Source: Turnera subulata
Taxonomy: Eukaryota > Streptophyta > Magnoliopsida > Malpighiales > Passifloraceae
Direction of reading: 5' to 3'
Length of the DNA: 64,000 nucleotides
Assembly (NCBI GenBank): GCA_028386065.3
Contig: JAKUCV010001557.1
Location: forward strand, 4,335 to 68,334
Positions 31,989 through 43,853 of this stretch are shown here, piece by piece (position 1 is the first letter of the stretch; each line of letters opens with the position of its first letter). The translations under genes were made by a program, and so were the position numbers. The notes beneath the pieces are model-generated. The model was not told the DNA's origin. It saw nothing but the letters and a program-made list of their open reading frames with translations, and did no database searches.

Positions 31989-33616
31989 ATGAGTTTGGTG
32001 CCGCCACTTGGCGGGGAACAACACCCGCCGGATCCAGGCCTTCAGGATCCACCAGTGGTCCAACAGGATGGTTCTATGCCAACAGAGGCTGGCCCCTCCA
32101 TGGCGACTGATGGGAAAAAGTCATTTAAGGATGCTCTCGATTCTCGGCCGCCGCCATCAAGCTTGGAGGTGGATACAGAGTTGGAGCCAATGGAGGGTGA
32201 TGTTACCTCCGTTATGACAGAGAAGGGCCCTGTTATCAGCTTGTGGGATGGTTTTTGGAAACGAATCCATCGAGAATGGGACAATACTGTTATTGTCAAG
32301 AAGTGGGTTTGCATCGAATGCTTTGCAACCGTTTACAGAGGCTATGGGGTTTGTGTGGTAGTTTTAGGGTTGTTGACCTCGATCATAATTTTTTCCTTGT
32401 TAGACTTGCTGACAGTTATGACTATCTCCGTGCGCTAACAGGTGGTCCTTGGGTTATACTGGACCATTATCTTACTGTGGAGCCGTGGCAACCGAATTTC
32501 GACCCCGCTTCCCACAAGGTCACATCTGTGGTGGCTTGGATTCGGGTTCCCCGGTTGTCTACCGAACTATATCAGTTAGCCATTCTGCGGGAGATCGGTA
32601 ATAGAGTTGGGAGGTTTCTTCGGGTGGATTACTCAACCCAGAAAAACTGAACGCGGGCGGTTTGCTAAGGCAGCCGTCGAGTTGGAATTATCCACTCCTC
32701 TGCAGACGGAAACATGTGTGGATGGGATATGGTATACTATTGTATACGAAAATATGCCCCAGGTCTGTTTTGATTGTGGTAGAGCGGGGCATGATATGAC
32801 TCGAGGTCCATCTAAGACACCTGTTGGTGCAGGGCCTGCTTCTACGGTTCCAGTGTTTACTGCAATGGATGTTGAAGGCTCGACGGTGGATGGTAGGCAG
32901 CCTGTCTGTTCTGCGGCAGCTACCACGATGACTACGACTACAAACTCAACCTCCAAATATGACGATTGGATGCTGGTTCCTCCAAGGGTAAGGAAACCCA
33001 CGAAGAAAGCGAGCCAGGATTCGCAGAAGGGTACTAAGGAGGGTAGCAAGGGCAAGCCTGGTGGGTATTGGTTTGGTGCTCTAGCGGGGGTGGAGGAGCA
33101 GTCTGTAGGGGGAGTCGGGGCAGAGCAGGGTAGTTCTTCTTCTTCGGGTCCGAGTCTGTCACGACAGGCCGTAGGGGGGTTGGCCTACCGAAAGCTGCTG
33201 GAGGAGGCATGGCTGGTCCAGGAGGGAAGTTGGGTGTTGGTAGGTTGCAGGATAAACCGAAAGGGGTGTTCATTAAGGACACACCTTATTGGACAGGGTG
33301 CTCCGGCATCAAAGGGGCTCGGGGGCAGCTTGGGTATTCGTTATCAGGGGAAGATTTGGTTAAGGCAGCTCAGGGGGTGTCTTCAAAGAGCTCTAGGTCA
33401 CGGAAAGGGAAGTCGAATGTTGGGGATACGGAAGGCCAGCTAAATGTTCTACAGGGAATTTTGGCGAAAGCTCTTCCTGTTTCGGTGTCGTTCCAGGTGC
33501 CTCCTGTAGGTCCTACACAATCCTCTAGTCCTCACGTTTCTCCTGTGCCGGCGGATGGGTGTGGGCAAGCTTTGCCTTCCAAGAGTATGGAGGTAGCTTT
33601 TGACGTGAGGGGCTAG
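31989..33616 (+). pseudogene. LINE ORF1 (DUF4283 plus zinc knuckle, frameshifted)
   Basis: Starts at ATG 31989. The frame changes near 32300-32375 and again near 32640. The middle part (about 32370-32640) matches the DUF4283 type (FFLVRLADSYDYLRAL, GGPWVILDHYLTVEPW). The next part has YENMPQVCFDCGRAGHDMTR, a CCHC knuckle whose last Cys is replaced by Gly. The C-terminal region to about 33616 is low-complexity Ser/Gly/Pro-rich. ORF1 proteins of plant LINEs bind element RNA; this copy cannot make one continuous protein. Confidence 0.8.
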
Positions 33617-33788
33617 GGGCACAGTGACATTACTGTTCCGGTTGTCTCTCTGGATCAACCTAGTAGTGCTCCGGCCTCTAAGGTGGTTAGTAGTGATGAT
33701 CAGCATGACCAGGATATAGAAGATGCATCCATGCAGTTGGATGCCTGAGTTCACAGGGTACTCTTCTTCTTGCTTTGTCTATTTTTTT

Positions 33789-36700
33789 ATGGATCAAAGT
33801 CATAAAATTTTAGCTTGGAATTACCAGGGGATGGTGGTGATAATTTCCGACGTGCTTTTCGAAACTTGTTTTTTTTTTCTTACCAGCCGTGTTTGGTGGT
33901 TCTTGTTGAACCTCAAGTTCGGTTGGAGGTCGCGGTGGGGTTTCTTCGGGCTTGTGGGTTTGATGGTTTTGAATGTGTTGAGGCGGATGGTCATTCGGGT
34001 GGCATTTGGGTTTGTTGGAAGAGCTATTTGGTTCGGATTACAGCGGTGCACAATCATGAGCAGTTTTTACATGCTCAGGTTAGGTTGGCCGGGGGGAGTC
34101 ATGGTTTCTGACAGCAGTGTATGCTAGTCCGACACCATCTCGCCGCCAAGAGTTGTGGCATGCGACCAAGAATCTTGCTGGTAACATGCGTGCTCCATGG
34201 ATGCTTGTTTGTGATTTCAATACCTTTGTTAATCAGTCTGAAAAGCTAGGGGGTCTTCCTGCTTGTATGACTAGATGTTCCCGGTTTTCTTCTTGGATTC
34301 ATGATTGTGAATTAATGGACCTTGGTTTCCATGGCCCCATCTTTACTTGGGAGAAGCGTGTTGGTGTTCATCGAGAGCTTGTTGCTGAGAGGTTAGATAG
34401 GGGATAGGCTAGTCAATTATAGCGGACTAGCTTCCCGAGTGCGGAAGTGTGGCATCTGCCTCGCACAAAATCGGATCACTCTCCCCTTTTAGTTCACTTG
34501 AGTGCACCAGGGGCTGCTTTAAACCCGAAACCTTTCAGGTTTCAGGCTGCTTGGTTGGTGGATGCTAGATTTCCGTCAGTGGTGGAATCCGCTTGGCGCA
34601 AGGATGTGCCCATAACTGAGGCCACTTCCCATCACCAGAGTGCATTGATGAGATGGAATAGGGAGGTGTTTGGAAATATCTTTCGTCGTAAGAAAGAGTT
34701 GCTTGCCCGAATTAGGGGCATTCAACTTCGTAAAACGACAGGTAATGCTGGACATTTTCTTATTAATTTGGAGAAGGAGCTGATTGTGGAGTATGATCAG
34801 GTGTTAGCACAGGAGGAGTTACTGTGGTTTCAGAAATCACGGAGTCAGTGGATTCAGAATGGGGATCGCAATACTGCTTTCTTCCATGCATCTACACTGG
34901 TTCGGCGGCATCGGCATAAGGTGACTTGTCTCCGGATTGGAGGGGATTGGGTATTTGATCAGGCGAGGTTATGTGATCATGCAGTTTCATATTTTCATGG
35001 TCTATTTAGTTGGGATATGGGACCACCGACGCCTTTACCGTTGAGGGTGCAGTTCCCTAATATTTCAATGGACCGTATGTTGCAATTGGGGCTGCCAATT
35101 TCTGAGGATGAAGTACTTGGTGCTTTGAAACAAATGGCTCCTCATAAGGCGCCAGGGGTAGATGGCTTACATGCTGTATTTTTTCAAAGGTTTTGGCATA
35201 TTGTTGGCCCCTCGGTGTGCTCCTTTATTCAGCATGCCTTGGTTACAGGGTCGGTGTCCAGGGACCTCAATCGGACATTGCTTACTCTTATTCCTAAAGT
35301 TGATAGGCCTGAGGAGATTACTCAATTTAGGCCTATCAGCTTATGTACTGTGCCTTACAAGCTTTTGACTAAGGTTTTGGCTAACCGTCTCAAGGCAATT
35401 TTGAGTGACCTTGTCCTTCCCTATCAGTCTAGCTTTATTCCGGGAAGACAAATTCATGACAATGTTATTGTTGTTCAGGAATTGTTGCATTCTATGAGGG
35501 TCCGACAAGGTGGTGTGGGATTTATGGCTATTAAATTGGACTTGGAGAAGGCGTATGATAGATTGAGTTGGGATTTTATCCGGGATACTTTGGAGGATAT
35601 TGGTTTACCCATTTCGTTCCGGACTATCCTTATGTCTTGTATCACTTCAAGTTCTATGCAAGTTCTCTGGAATGGTGAGAAGACTTGCAGCTTTGCCCCT
35701 TCCCGCGGTGTTAGACAGGGAGACCCTATTTCACCGTATATCTTTGTGCTATATATTGAGAGGCTTGCACAGATGATTTGTAATTTGGTAGGGCAGGGTG
35801 TGTGGAAGCCAGTTGTACTCAATTCGAATGCTCCCCTGATATCTCATATGTTCTTTTCCGATGATCTTGTCTTGTTTGCTGAGGCTAGCATGGCTCAAGC
35901 TGATGTAATCTCTCATTGTTTGGATGGCTTTTGTGCTAGTTCGGGCCAGAAGGTTAGCCGAGCTAAGTCGAAGGTGTTCTTCTCTAAGAATGTGTCTCCT
36001 AGCTTGAGGGAGGGCATTGCGGGGAGATTCGGTATTGGTCAGATGGATGATCTTGGTAGGTATTTGGGTTTCCCTCTAATCCATGGCCGGATAACAAATG
36101 CTACTTTTCGGCATATCACGGACACTATGGAGCAAAAACTAGCTGGCTGGAAAGTGTCCAGTTTTTCATTTGCTGGTAGGTTAGTCCTGGCCTAATTGGT
36201 TATTCAGTCTATCCCTTATTACTCCATGCATGTTGTGCCTCTTCCGAAGGGGGTATGTGATAAAGTGGATAAGGTTGCTAGGGGTTTTCTTTGGGGTTCG
36301 ACCAGTGCAAGTTGCAAGATGTCTAGGGTTTCTTGGGATAAGGTCTGTTGTCAAAAGAAGGATGGGGGTTTGGGCTTGCGTAGTATGAGGCAAGCTAATG
36401 AGGCCTTCCTTACTAAGCTTGTGTGGGGGTTGATTACTAAACCGGATGCTTTGTGGGTTCGCCTACTTCGGGCAAAGTATTTGACGGGGTCCTCTATGAT
36501 ACCCATAGTGCAAAGGAAGGCTAAGGCTTTGCATATTTGGAGGGGAGTTTGTGATGCTTGGCCTACGGTGCTAGGGGGTCTTTCTTGGATTTTTGGTGAT
36601 GGTAGCTCTATTCAGTTTTGGAAGGACCCTTGGATTCCAGGGTTGGGTAGTCTGGAGGAGGTACCTGGGATTGTGATCCTAGAGGAGTCTCGTAATTATA

Positions 36701-37902
36701 GGGTGTCTGACTTTGTGCTCCCTTCTGGTGCGTGGGACTGGTCCCGCCTTGGGGCTATCCTCCTTGATCATGTCCTTACTCGCCTCCAAGGGTTCTGCCC
36801 CTTTCGGGCTGGTCAGGTGGATACTGTTATCTGGGATGGTACTACTTCTGATGAGTGTACTGTAAAGGCTGTTTACTCTTCTCTTTCTCCTCCTCGGCCT
36901 ACTGCACAGAGGAGGAAAATTTGGAGAATTATCTGGCGGTGGCCGGGGTTGCCTCGGGCTCGTAGTTTTCTTTGGCAGCTCGGACATGAGGCTTTGTTGA
37001 CTAATGTGGAATGCCATCATTGTCATCTTACTTCTGATGATCTGTGTCCTCGTTGTATGTCGGGGAGGGAGACAGTGGCGCATGCATTACGTGATTGTTT
37101 ACGTTCGAAGGGGGTCTGGTCTCGGTTGCTGCTCTCGGCCCTCTCCCCTTCGTCGTTGGGCTTGTCTTGGCAGGATTGGGTGTGTACTGGCTTGGAGGGA
37201 AGGTTCTCGGTGTCGGGTCCTCTCTTATCGAGCCTTCTGTTTGGCATGGCTCTCTGGCTTCTATAGAAATGGAGGAATGATTTTATTTTCTCATCTCCAC
37301 GCACACAGGCTGCTATGGTGTCTTATATCCTGCAGTATGTTCGTGGTTATGTCCTGCATTTTGATCCCCCTCCAGGTACTGGTTCGCTTGATGCTTTGGC
37401 TTGGCATTGCCCACCATTAGAGTTCCTTAAGGTGAATGTTGATGCGGCGGTGGATCCCTCACGTGGCTTGGCTGTGGTAGGGGGTGTTCTGCATGGGTAT
37501 TCTGGTGCTTGGGTTTGCAGTTTTGCTCACCGGTTGGACTTCTGCAATGTTGTTCATGCGGAACTTCAGGCTGTGCATGATGGGCTAGCTATGGCTTGTC
37601 GTGAAGGGGTTTCTTGCATTATTCTTGAATCGGATCATCAAAAAATTGTGGATGTGCTTAATAGTCGTTGCCCCAGCCGTCTTGCCACGTTGCCGGTGGT
37701 GCTGGATATCCGGACCCTTATTAGTTCTTTTCAGGTTTGCTTGGTTCGTCATGTGTTTCGTGAAATCAACTTGGTTGCTGATTTTCTGGCGAGGTCTGCT
37801 CTACAGGGTTCTTTTTGCTGTTCTTCATTGTTTTTCCCTCCTGCTGGTTGTAGTCGTCTGGTACAGGATGATTTAATCTCTGTCCAGCACAACGCTCTTT
37901 AA
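33789..37902 (+). pseudogene. LINE ORF2: endonuclease, reverse transcriptase, RNase H (broken)
   Basis: ATG at 33789. The endonuclease domain (33800-34480) is split over three frames. The usual GDFN motif reads CDFN, while SDHSPLL is kept. From 34117 one frame carries the rest, with in-frame stops at 34405-34407, soon after (near 34418), 36193-36195 and 37264-37266. The reverse transcriptase is well preserved: LIPKV, FRPISLC, KLDLEKAYDR, RQGDPISPYIF and FFSDD (FADD in most relatives). A zf-RVT region lies at 36920-37130 and RNase H at 37430-37820 (VNVDAA, HAELQAV, ESD). The enzyme would nick DNA and copy its RNA in place; here it is dead. Confidence 0.88.
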
Positions 37903-38189
37903 GTAATGTTACTCTTGCTCGTTGTTTACCAAAAAAAAAAATCATCTTCATTTACCTAATATCTATTTGATTTTATTCCTTTAAAATCAATTAAACTCAT
38001 TTGTTTTTATCCTCCCATTTCCACTATATATACCCATTCATTTCTTCACATTTCTATACTTACATCCCACCATAAACTTCATATCTCTTATCATATATAA
38101 CTCTCTTTTCAAGCTTCCTCCATGTTAGTTTAATTATTTTCCATTAGCAGTATTTTTATCAAAGTTGTATTATTACCTTCAAGCTTGTT

Positions 38190-38197
38190 TTATTACT
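38190..38197 (+). repeat. 8-bp target-site duplication of the foldback element, left
   Basis: TTATTACT, repeated at 39070-39077. Confidence 0.85.
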
Positions 38198-39069
38198 AGG
38201 GTAAATAGCATATATAGGGTTCGTACTATTTCAAAAGTACCGTTTGGGGGTCTATCCTATTTTTTGTCCCTTTTACGGGTCTGTACTCTTATTTTTCGTC
38301 CCTTTTAAGGGTCTCGGGCAGCCGCGCTGATGACGTGGATTGCCCGAGACCCCTAAAAGGGACGAAAATATGAGTATAGACCCGTAAAAGGGAAAAGAAA
38401 TAGTACAGACCCCCAAACGATACTTTTGAAATCGTACAGACCCATAACTTCTCGTCCGGAACTAATAACTCATTATGGCCCTTTTCTTGTTCTCGATCGT
38501 TTTCCCTAAGGGTTAGTACATTGGTTTTTTGCTATTTTTTCAAGTTTCGAGATAAGAGTAGAGACTAAAACTATCCTTTACATCATGTTGAAATAAGAAC
38601 GAGGAAAAAAATTTGAACCAAAACGAGTTCCGGACGAGAATTTATGGCCATTTTCGAATTTACGGCACGAGTTTTATGCTAATTTTTTAAATTTCGAGCT
38701 AAGTGTGGAGACTGATACTATTCATTTGAAAAAATTTGAACCAAAACGAGTTCCGGACAAGAAGTTATGGCCATTTTCGACTTTATGGTAGTTTCCTTAG
38801 GGGATAATATACGAGTTTTTTTGGGTCCATACTATTTCGAAAGTATTGTTTGGGGGTCTGTACTATTTCTTGTCCCTTTTTCAGGTCTGTAGTTTTATTT
38901 TTCGTTCCTTTTAGGGGTCTCGGGCAACCCCGCTGATGACGTGGACTGTCCGAGACCCTTAAAAAGTACGAAAAATAAGAGTATAGACCCGTAAAAGGGA
39001 CAAAAAATAGTACAGACCCCCAAACGATACTTTTGAAATAGTACAGACCTTATATATGCGATTTACCCT
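38198..39069. mobile_element. Foldback/MITE-like DNA transposon (872 bp)
   Basis: Begins AGGGTAAAT and ends ATTTACCCT, with long imperfect terminal inverted repeats of more than 80 bp. Each end is itself an inverted repeat folding around a GATGACGTGGA-containing loop (near 38327-38341 and 38933-38947). The core (38440-38820) has a repeated segment with AATTTGAACCAAAACGAG and TATGGCCATTTTCGA. An 8-bp duplication flanks it, which suits hAT-like transposases; the superfamily is not certain. No transposase is encoded. It sits in the copia LTR, and the related LTR at 31221-31615 lacks it. Confidence 0.85.
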
Positions 39070-39427
39070 TTATTACTATTAAGAGTGAATTTCATCTTCA
39101 ATTTTATAACACGTTATCAGCACGATTCTCTAGCCTACCAAGGTACTTCTAAACTTCTTTCCTTATATATTATTTATTTTTCTATTATTATCTTTTTACC
39201 TTTAATATTTATTTTTTTCTTTCCTTATTCTTTTAATATTAATATTTTCATCCTTTCATATTACCCATTGTTATTATCCTACTACTCTTATTGCTTGTTC
39301 TGTATCTTTTGTTATTAATTCAATCCAACATTACAAAACTTGAATTCGAGGCGCTTAACATTTATGGAAGAAATTATTTGTGATCGGCAATAGATGCTGA
39401 AATGCATTTAAATGTTAATTGTTTGGG
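39070..39427 (+). pseudogene. Copia LTR end, primer binding site and start of gag
   Basis: 39070-39110 completes the LTR (ATTTTATAACA). TTATCAGCACGA at 39114-39125 fits a primer-binding block. 39325-39427 encodes a degraded gag start (LEFEALNIYGRNYL then an in-frame TGA, then DAEMHLNVNCLGD) of the plant copia type. It is cut at GGG by Ty3 element A and continues at 50207. Confidence 0.65.
39423..39427 (+). repeat. Target-site duplication of Ty3 element A, left
   Basis: TTGGG; the right copy at 50207-50211 is CTGGG (four of five identical). The gag reading passes through this point, which supports the junction. Confidence 0.7.
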
Positions 39428-39537
39428 TGATGTAAGCAAGCAAGCACCAAGTAGAACTGAAGATGGAGATGGTGCCATTAGCTTGCCTCAAGGACCAACA
39501 ACAAGGGCTCGTTTTGAAGATGATCAAGAATCATGTG

Positions 39538-39542
39538 TTACA
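39538..39542 (+). repeat. Target-site duplication of element B, left
   Basis: TTACA, repeated exactly at 43854-43858. The intact sister LTR at 49322-50206 reads GTTACACTTTGCTC across the empty site (near 49433). Confidence 0.9.
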
Positions 39543-40595
39543 TGATACGGCAGAAATCATAGAATCAACACTAGAATTCCCACAGATCAGATTGTAGCCC
39601 CGACCTTCAATCTCAATCAAACTAATGCAATCTCCACCCCTTATTCCTCTTCCAATCAGCAAGAAAAGAAACAAGAAAGCTTTAATAGCACAAGGATGGC
39701 GCCAACTCTAAAACCCTAATCAGTAAGAGAAACAGATATTAGTTCCAAGGAATTAGAATCACGCCACAGATTAAATAAACCTGATAAGTAAATCTAAATC
39801 CCTAATATAAACTAAGAGAATCAGCACTCGAGGAACCAAGAGAATCAGCACTCAAGGGTTGTTTGAATCACTCAAACTTGAAAGAACTCTCAAAGAGAAA
39901 CTTTTATTACCAGTAATCAATACTTGAACGAAATTTATAAATAAAAGAACTTATTTATACTAGTTTTCTAACCTTAGGTTGGCTACCCTAACTTAAATCC
40001 AAGTCAAATTGGATTTTGACTCCTAAACCCACCCTAGACTGAATTCTAACAAACCTGATGGACTAGGTTTTATTTTTAATCCAACATCATATTAGACTTA
40101 AATAAACCCTTACAAAAATAACCCAACTAAATAACTAAAACCCGCATTAATTAAACCCAATTACATGGACTTGACCCAAATAATAATAAAAACAATACTG
40201 AATTTTCGGACAGAATTTGTCCGTCGAATTCAAGTGCATTTTAAAAAATTAAAAAGGCAGATTCAGCTTCCAAGCTCAACATAAAAGTTGTAGATATTTG
40301 TCTTATCTTTCCAGAAAATCCAAGATCGCAGCAATCAGAGTTGTAGAGCTCTAGATATGAATTTATTTCTAAGACTGCACGTCCAGGAATTTCTGCACAT
40401 GTTCTTCTCGTCCTTGGCTTTGATCTCTATCTCTTCTTGAATTTCTTGTGAGATTGATTCTTGGACTTAATTCTGAAAGTGAGCTTGTCATGTCCAAACT
40501 TTTCTTTGCCACCATGCTCCTCTTCAATGCCTCTAATGTAGCCTTTGCATGCACCATTCTCCAAGCGTCCAAGCTTGCCTAAGTAATTTGCATCA
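39543..40595 (-). repeat. 3' LTR of element B (1053 bp)
   Basis: On the minus strand it runs from TGATGCAAATTACTTAGG (at 40595) to CTGCCGTATCA (at 39543). It aligns over its length with 42824-43853. Confidence 0.85.
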
Positions 40596-41194
40596 TTCCC
40601 TCCCTCCTCAAGATGATTCGTCCTCGAATCGATACCTACAAAATCAATAGGAGTAAATTCAGCAATATTGAAAGTAGTATGGTCACTACACTCACCTTGT
40701 GAACCAAGCTTGTAAGATTTGTCGTTAATGCACTTCACCACTCGAAATGGTCCACCTCCTCCACGATCATTCTTAGAATTCCATTGCTTGAACTTCTTAA
40801 GATGCTCCCAAACCCAATCTCCAGGTTTAAATATCCTCACTTGTGCCTTTGAATTGAGTACACAAAGCTCAATTATTCCTCCATCTAGCACAAACTTTGC
40901 ATTGGATACCAAAGATCCCTTACTCCAAGGTCCAACTCGCATCATTGTTGCTTGGACATCAACTAGCGCCAAGGGTCTAGGAATGGAATAAAGTTCTATC
41001 TCACCATGCTCCTTCAACTCCTTAGGGTAAGCATCCCTAAAATCCTGCAAAAAAACAACAACAAAACTAGATAGACAAGGATAAAGGTTAGATTTGAACC
41101 AAGCTTCCTTGTATAAGAGTACAAACAAACTTTTCCTTTTCTCATATTCATCCCTCCCATCTCTTTCTTTTGCAATCATAAATTGTTTTGTTTC
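40596..41194 (-). pseudogene. Element B: linker to integrase C-terminal tail
   Basis: Continues the protease frame after a TGA at 41195-41197. It has FVLLYKEAWFKSNL (also in E2), a short linker, then the integrase C-terminal region: RIFKPGDWVWEHLKKFKQ, a GGGPFRVVKCINDKSYKL stretch, and FNIAEFTPIDFVGIDSRTN before the EEGGNDAN end at the purine tract. The frame is open for about 190 codons and runs on into the LTR. Confidence 0.7.
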
Positions 41195-41419
41195 TCACAC
41201 TCTGTCATTTGAGCCCTTTAACACAGTCTCCTTTGAGACTTCTTTTTTCTCTTCTCTTCTCTCACTCTCGACTTCCTGTTTCTTTTCCTCTCTTTTACCT
41301 TCAATTAAGCTCTCCTCTCCTTTTGCAAGGCTCTCATCCTTCCTCTCTTGCTCACTTAGTGTGACTTTTGCAGCCTCTTTCTCCTTCAACCATGCATCCA
41401 CACTTTTCTGCATAAACAC
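41195..41419 (-). pseudogene. Element B: Glu/Lys-rich linker
   Basis: In frame with the protease ORF and separated from it by a TAG at 41420-41422. Highly charged, with a repeated LAKGEES-type motif that also appears in E2 (twice near 19438-19494). Probably a coiled or disordered segment; I recognise no domain. Confidence 0.6.
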
Positions 41420-41920
41420 CTAATCTTCATAGACTTCAGGTGGTGACAAGGATGCCAAATTCACCTTCCTCTCTCCCCAAGTAAAAGTGTAAGTGTTCTT
41501 AAACCCATCATGCAACACTTTTCTATCAAATAGCCATGGTCTTCCCAACAAAATATGGCATGCCTGCATGGGAACAACATCACATAATACCTGATCAGTG
41601 TATCTACTAATGGAGAATGTAATAAGAACTTGCTGTGTTACTTTCACTTCTCCAGTGTCATTCAACCACTGCAGCTTGTATTGTCTAGGATGCTTTTCAC
41701 ACTTCAATCCCATCTTCTCCACCAGCATTGTACTCGCCACATTGGTGCAACTCCCACCATCAATGATCATGCCATAAGGCCGGTCATCAATCAAACATCT
41801 AGTGTGAAAGATGTTCTCCCTCTGCTTGCTCTCATCTTCCTTTGGTTGCATGTTCAGCACCCTCCTAGTAACACATAACCTATGTGCTACCTCCTCAACT
41901 CGGCCAGAAGTCGATGCCAT
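41420..41920 (-). CDS. Aspartic protease of element B
   Basis: 166 codons from ATG at 41920. The first 20 residues stand in for gag. Then come RRVLNMQPKED, the catalytic loop IIDGGSCTN near residue 53, QWLNDTGEVKV near 83, and a CHILLGRPW flap-end segment near 120, all typical of the protease of one plant Ty3/gypsy lineage. Gag capsid and zinc knuckle are missing and the next domains of pol are absent. The ORF is uninterrupted to a TAG at 41420-41422. Confidence 0.75.
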   Translation of the reverse strand: MASTSGRVEEVAHRLCVTRRVLNMQPKEDESKQRENIFHTRCLIDDRPYGMIIDGGSCTNVASTMLVEKMGLKCEKHPRQYKLQWLNDTGEVKVTQQVLITFSISRYTDQVLCDVVPMQACHILLGRPWLFDRKVLHDGFKNTYTFTWGERKVNLASLSPPEVYED

Positions 41921-42823
41921 TATGTTTTATCCTGCAGAAACTTGTTAGCAAAAACAATCCTCACGTGTTTGCACTCGTGTGTGGTCACTCTTGGCAATTG
42001 ATATATACACTCAGCCTTTTACCTCTTCTGATTCAACTTCAGTTTATAAGTCAGGATCTAAATAAACAAAATCAAGCAAACAAAATCCATAAAGTAATTC
42101 TAAAAAAAACAAAGAAACCCCTAACAAAAAGAAAGAAAGGATAACAAATCTAGAGGCAAAATAGACTCCAAAAATAAAAGAAAGATCACACACAGAACAA
42201 GAATTGTATGTGAATGATTATTGGGACAATTGAGCAATTATGAAATAACAATCACCCAACACAAAGAACAGCACAAGTTGACAACACAAGAAAGAAACCC
42301 GAATTCCTGCATAAAATTTGTAAGTCAAATCACTTACAAAACAGAATCAATTTGTAACTCTTTTCACTTACAAATTGATAACACCAACAATTAAAGAACT
42401 TCTCAACAATTTCTACCAATCAATTAGCCAATCAAAACAATTGTCCAATTATAAATTTTGGCCCCAAATCAGTTCCTGCAACAAAAATTCTCAAATTGCA
42501 ATTCCAATCAGCAAGAACAACAATTTTAGAAACCCTAATTGCAAGCAAAATCGACTAGCCTCAATTCTTTCCGGCTTTTCTTTTCTTCTTTTGCATATGT
42601 TGACTAAATAATAAAAACAAGAGACTCTTTTTTTGTGAACAGTAACGTCGGTGAACAGTACTCGATGAACAGTAACGATGCACATTACTCTATGAACAGT
42701 ATTGTGAACAGTAACTCGATAATTTTTTAAAAAGAAACTCAGTAACACAAAACACAAGAACATAAACAAAACAAAAACAAAGAGATATGATTGATTGAAA
42801 ACCTTAGCTCTGCTACCAAAAGA
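41921..42823 (-). other. Leader of element B
   Basis: Non-coding, between LTR/primer site and the protease ATG. On the minus strand, 42636-42715 (plus coordinates) carries five ACTGTTC copies, as in the leader of E2. Confidence 0.6.
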
Positions 42824-43853
42824 TGATGCAGCAGAAATTCTAGAATCAACACTAGAATTTCCACATATCAGATTGTGGTCCCGACCTTCAATCTCAATCA
42901 AACTAATGCAATCTTCACCCATTATTCCTCCTCCAATCAGCAAGAAAAGAAACAAGAAAGCTTTAATAGCAGAAATACGGCGCCAACTCTGAAACCCTAA
43001 TCAACAAGAGAAACAAATATTAGTTCCAAGGAATTAGAATCACACCACAAATTAAATAAACCTGATAAGTAAATCTAAATCCCTAATATAAACCAAGAGA
43101 ACCAACACTCAAGGGTTGTTTGAATCACTAAAACTTGAAAGAACTCTCAAAGAGAAACTTTTATTATCAATAATCAATATGTGAACGAAATTTACAAATA
43201 AAAGAACCTATTTATACTAGTTTTCTAACCCTAGTTCAGCTACCCTAACCCAGATCCAAGTCAAATTGGATTTTGACTCCTAAACCTACCCTAGGCCGAA
43301 TTCTAACAAACCCTAATGAACTAGGTTTTGTTTTTAATCCAACATTATATTGGACTTAAATAAACCCTTACAAAAATAACCCAACTAAATAACTAAAACA
43401 CACATTAATTAAAACCAATTACATGGACTTGACCCAAATAATAATAAAAAAATTCTGAATTTTCAGACAGAATCTGTCAGTCGAATTCAAGTGCATTTTA
43501 AAAAACGAAAACGGCAGATTCAGCCTCTAAGCTCAACATAAAAGTTGTAGAGCTTCGTCTTATCTTTCTAGAAAGTCCAAGATTGCAGCAATAAGAGTTG
43601 TAGAGCTCGAGATATGAATTTATTTCCAAGACTGCATGCTCCAGAAATTTCTGCTTGTGTTCTTCTCATCTTTGGCTTTGATCTCCGTCTCTTCTTGAAT
43701 TTCTTGTGAGGTCGAATCTTGGACTTAATTCCGAAAGTGAGCTTGCCATGTCGAAGCTTGTCTTTGCCACCATGCTCCTCTTTGATGCCTCCAACGTAGC
43801 CTTTGCATGCACCATTCTCCAAGTCTCCAAGCTTGCCTAGGTAATTTGCATCA
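42824..43853 (-). repeat. 5' LTR of element B (1030 bp)
   Basis: On the minus strand it runs from TGATGCAAATTACCTAGG (at 43853) to TGCTGCATCA (at 42824). Confidence 0.85.

Larger units (their letters stand above)
31914..37943 (+). mobile_element. Near full-length plant L1-type LINE (about 6.0 kb)
   Basis: Two ORFs and an A-run tail (37931-37941). ORF1 has a DUF4283-type domain and a CCHC-like knuckle. ORF2 has endonuclease, reverse transcriptase, zf-RVT and RNase H regions. It interrupts the copia LTR, and the LTR copy at 31221-31615 shows the uninterrupted sequence. It carries frameshifts and stops, so it is inactive. Confidence 0.88.
39543..43853 (-). mobile_element. Ty3/gypsy element B, protease-only, minus strand
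   Basis: LTRs at 42824-43853 (5' in its own orientation) and 39543-40595 (3'), with a TTACA target-site duplication. The primer-binding block TTTTGGTAGCAGAGC (complement) is at about 42805-42821. The polypurine tract GAGGAGGGAGGGAA (complement) is at 40596-40609. The interior encodes a protease, a Glu/Lys-rich linker and the integrase C-terminal tail in one frame with only two stops. No reverse transcriptase or integrase core is present. The architecture matches E2 at 16988-20607. Confidence 0.87.

Noticed and set aside
39085..39318. 77-codon frame with hydrophobic residues
   Set aside because: AT-rich leader of the copia element; hydrophobicity follows from TTT/ATT codons.
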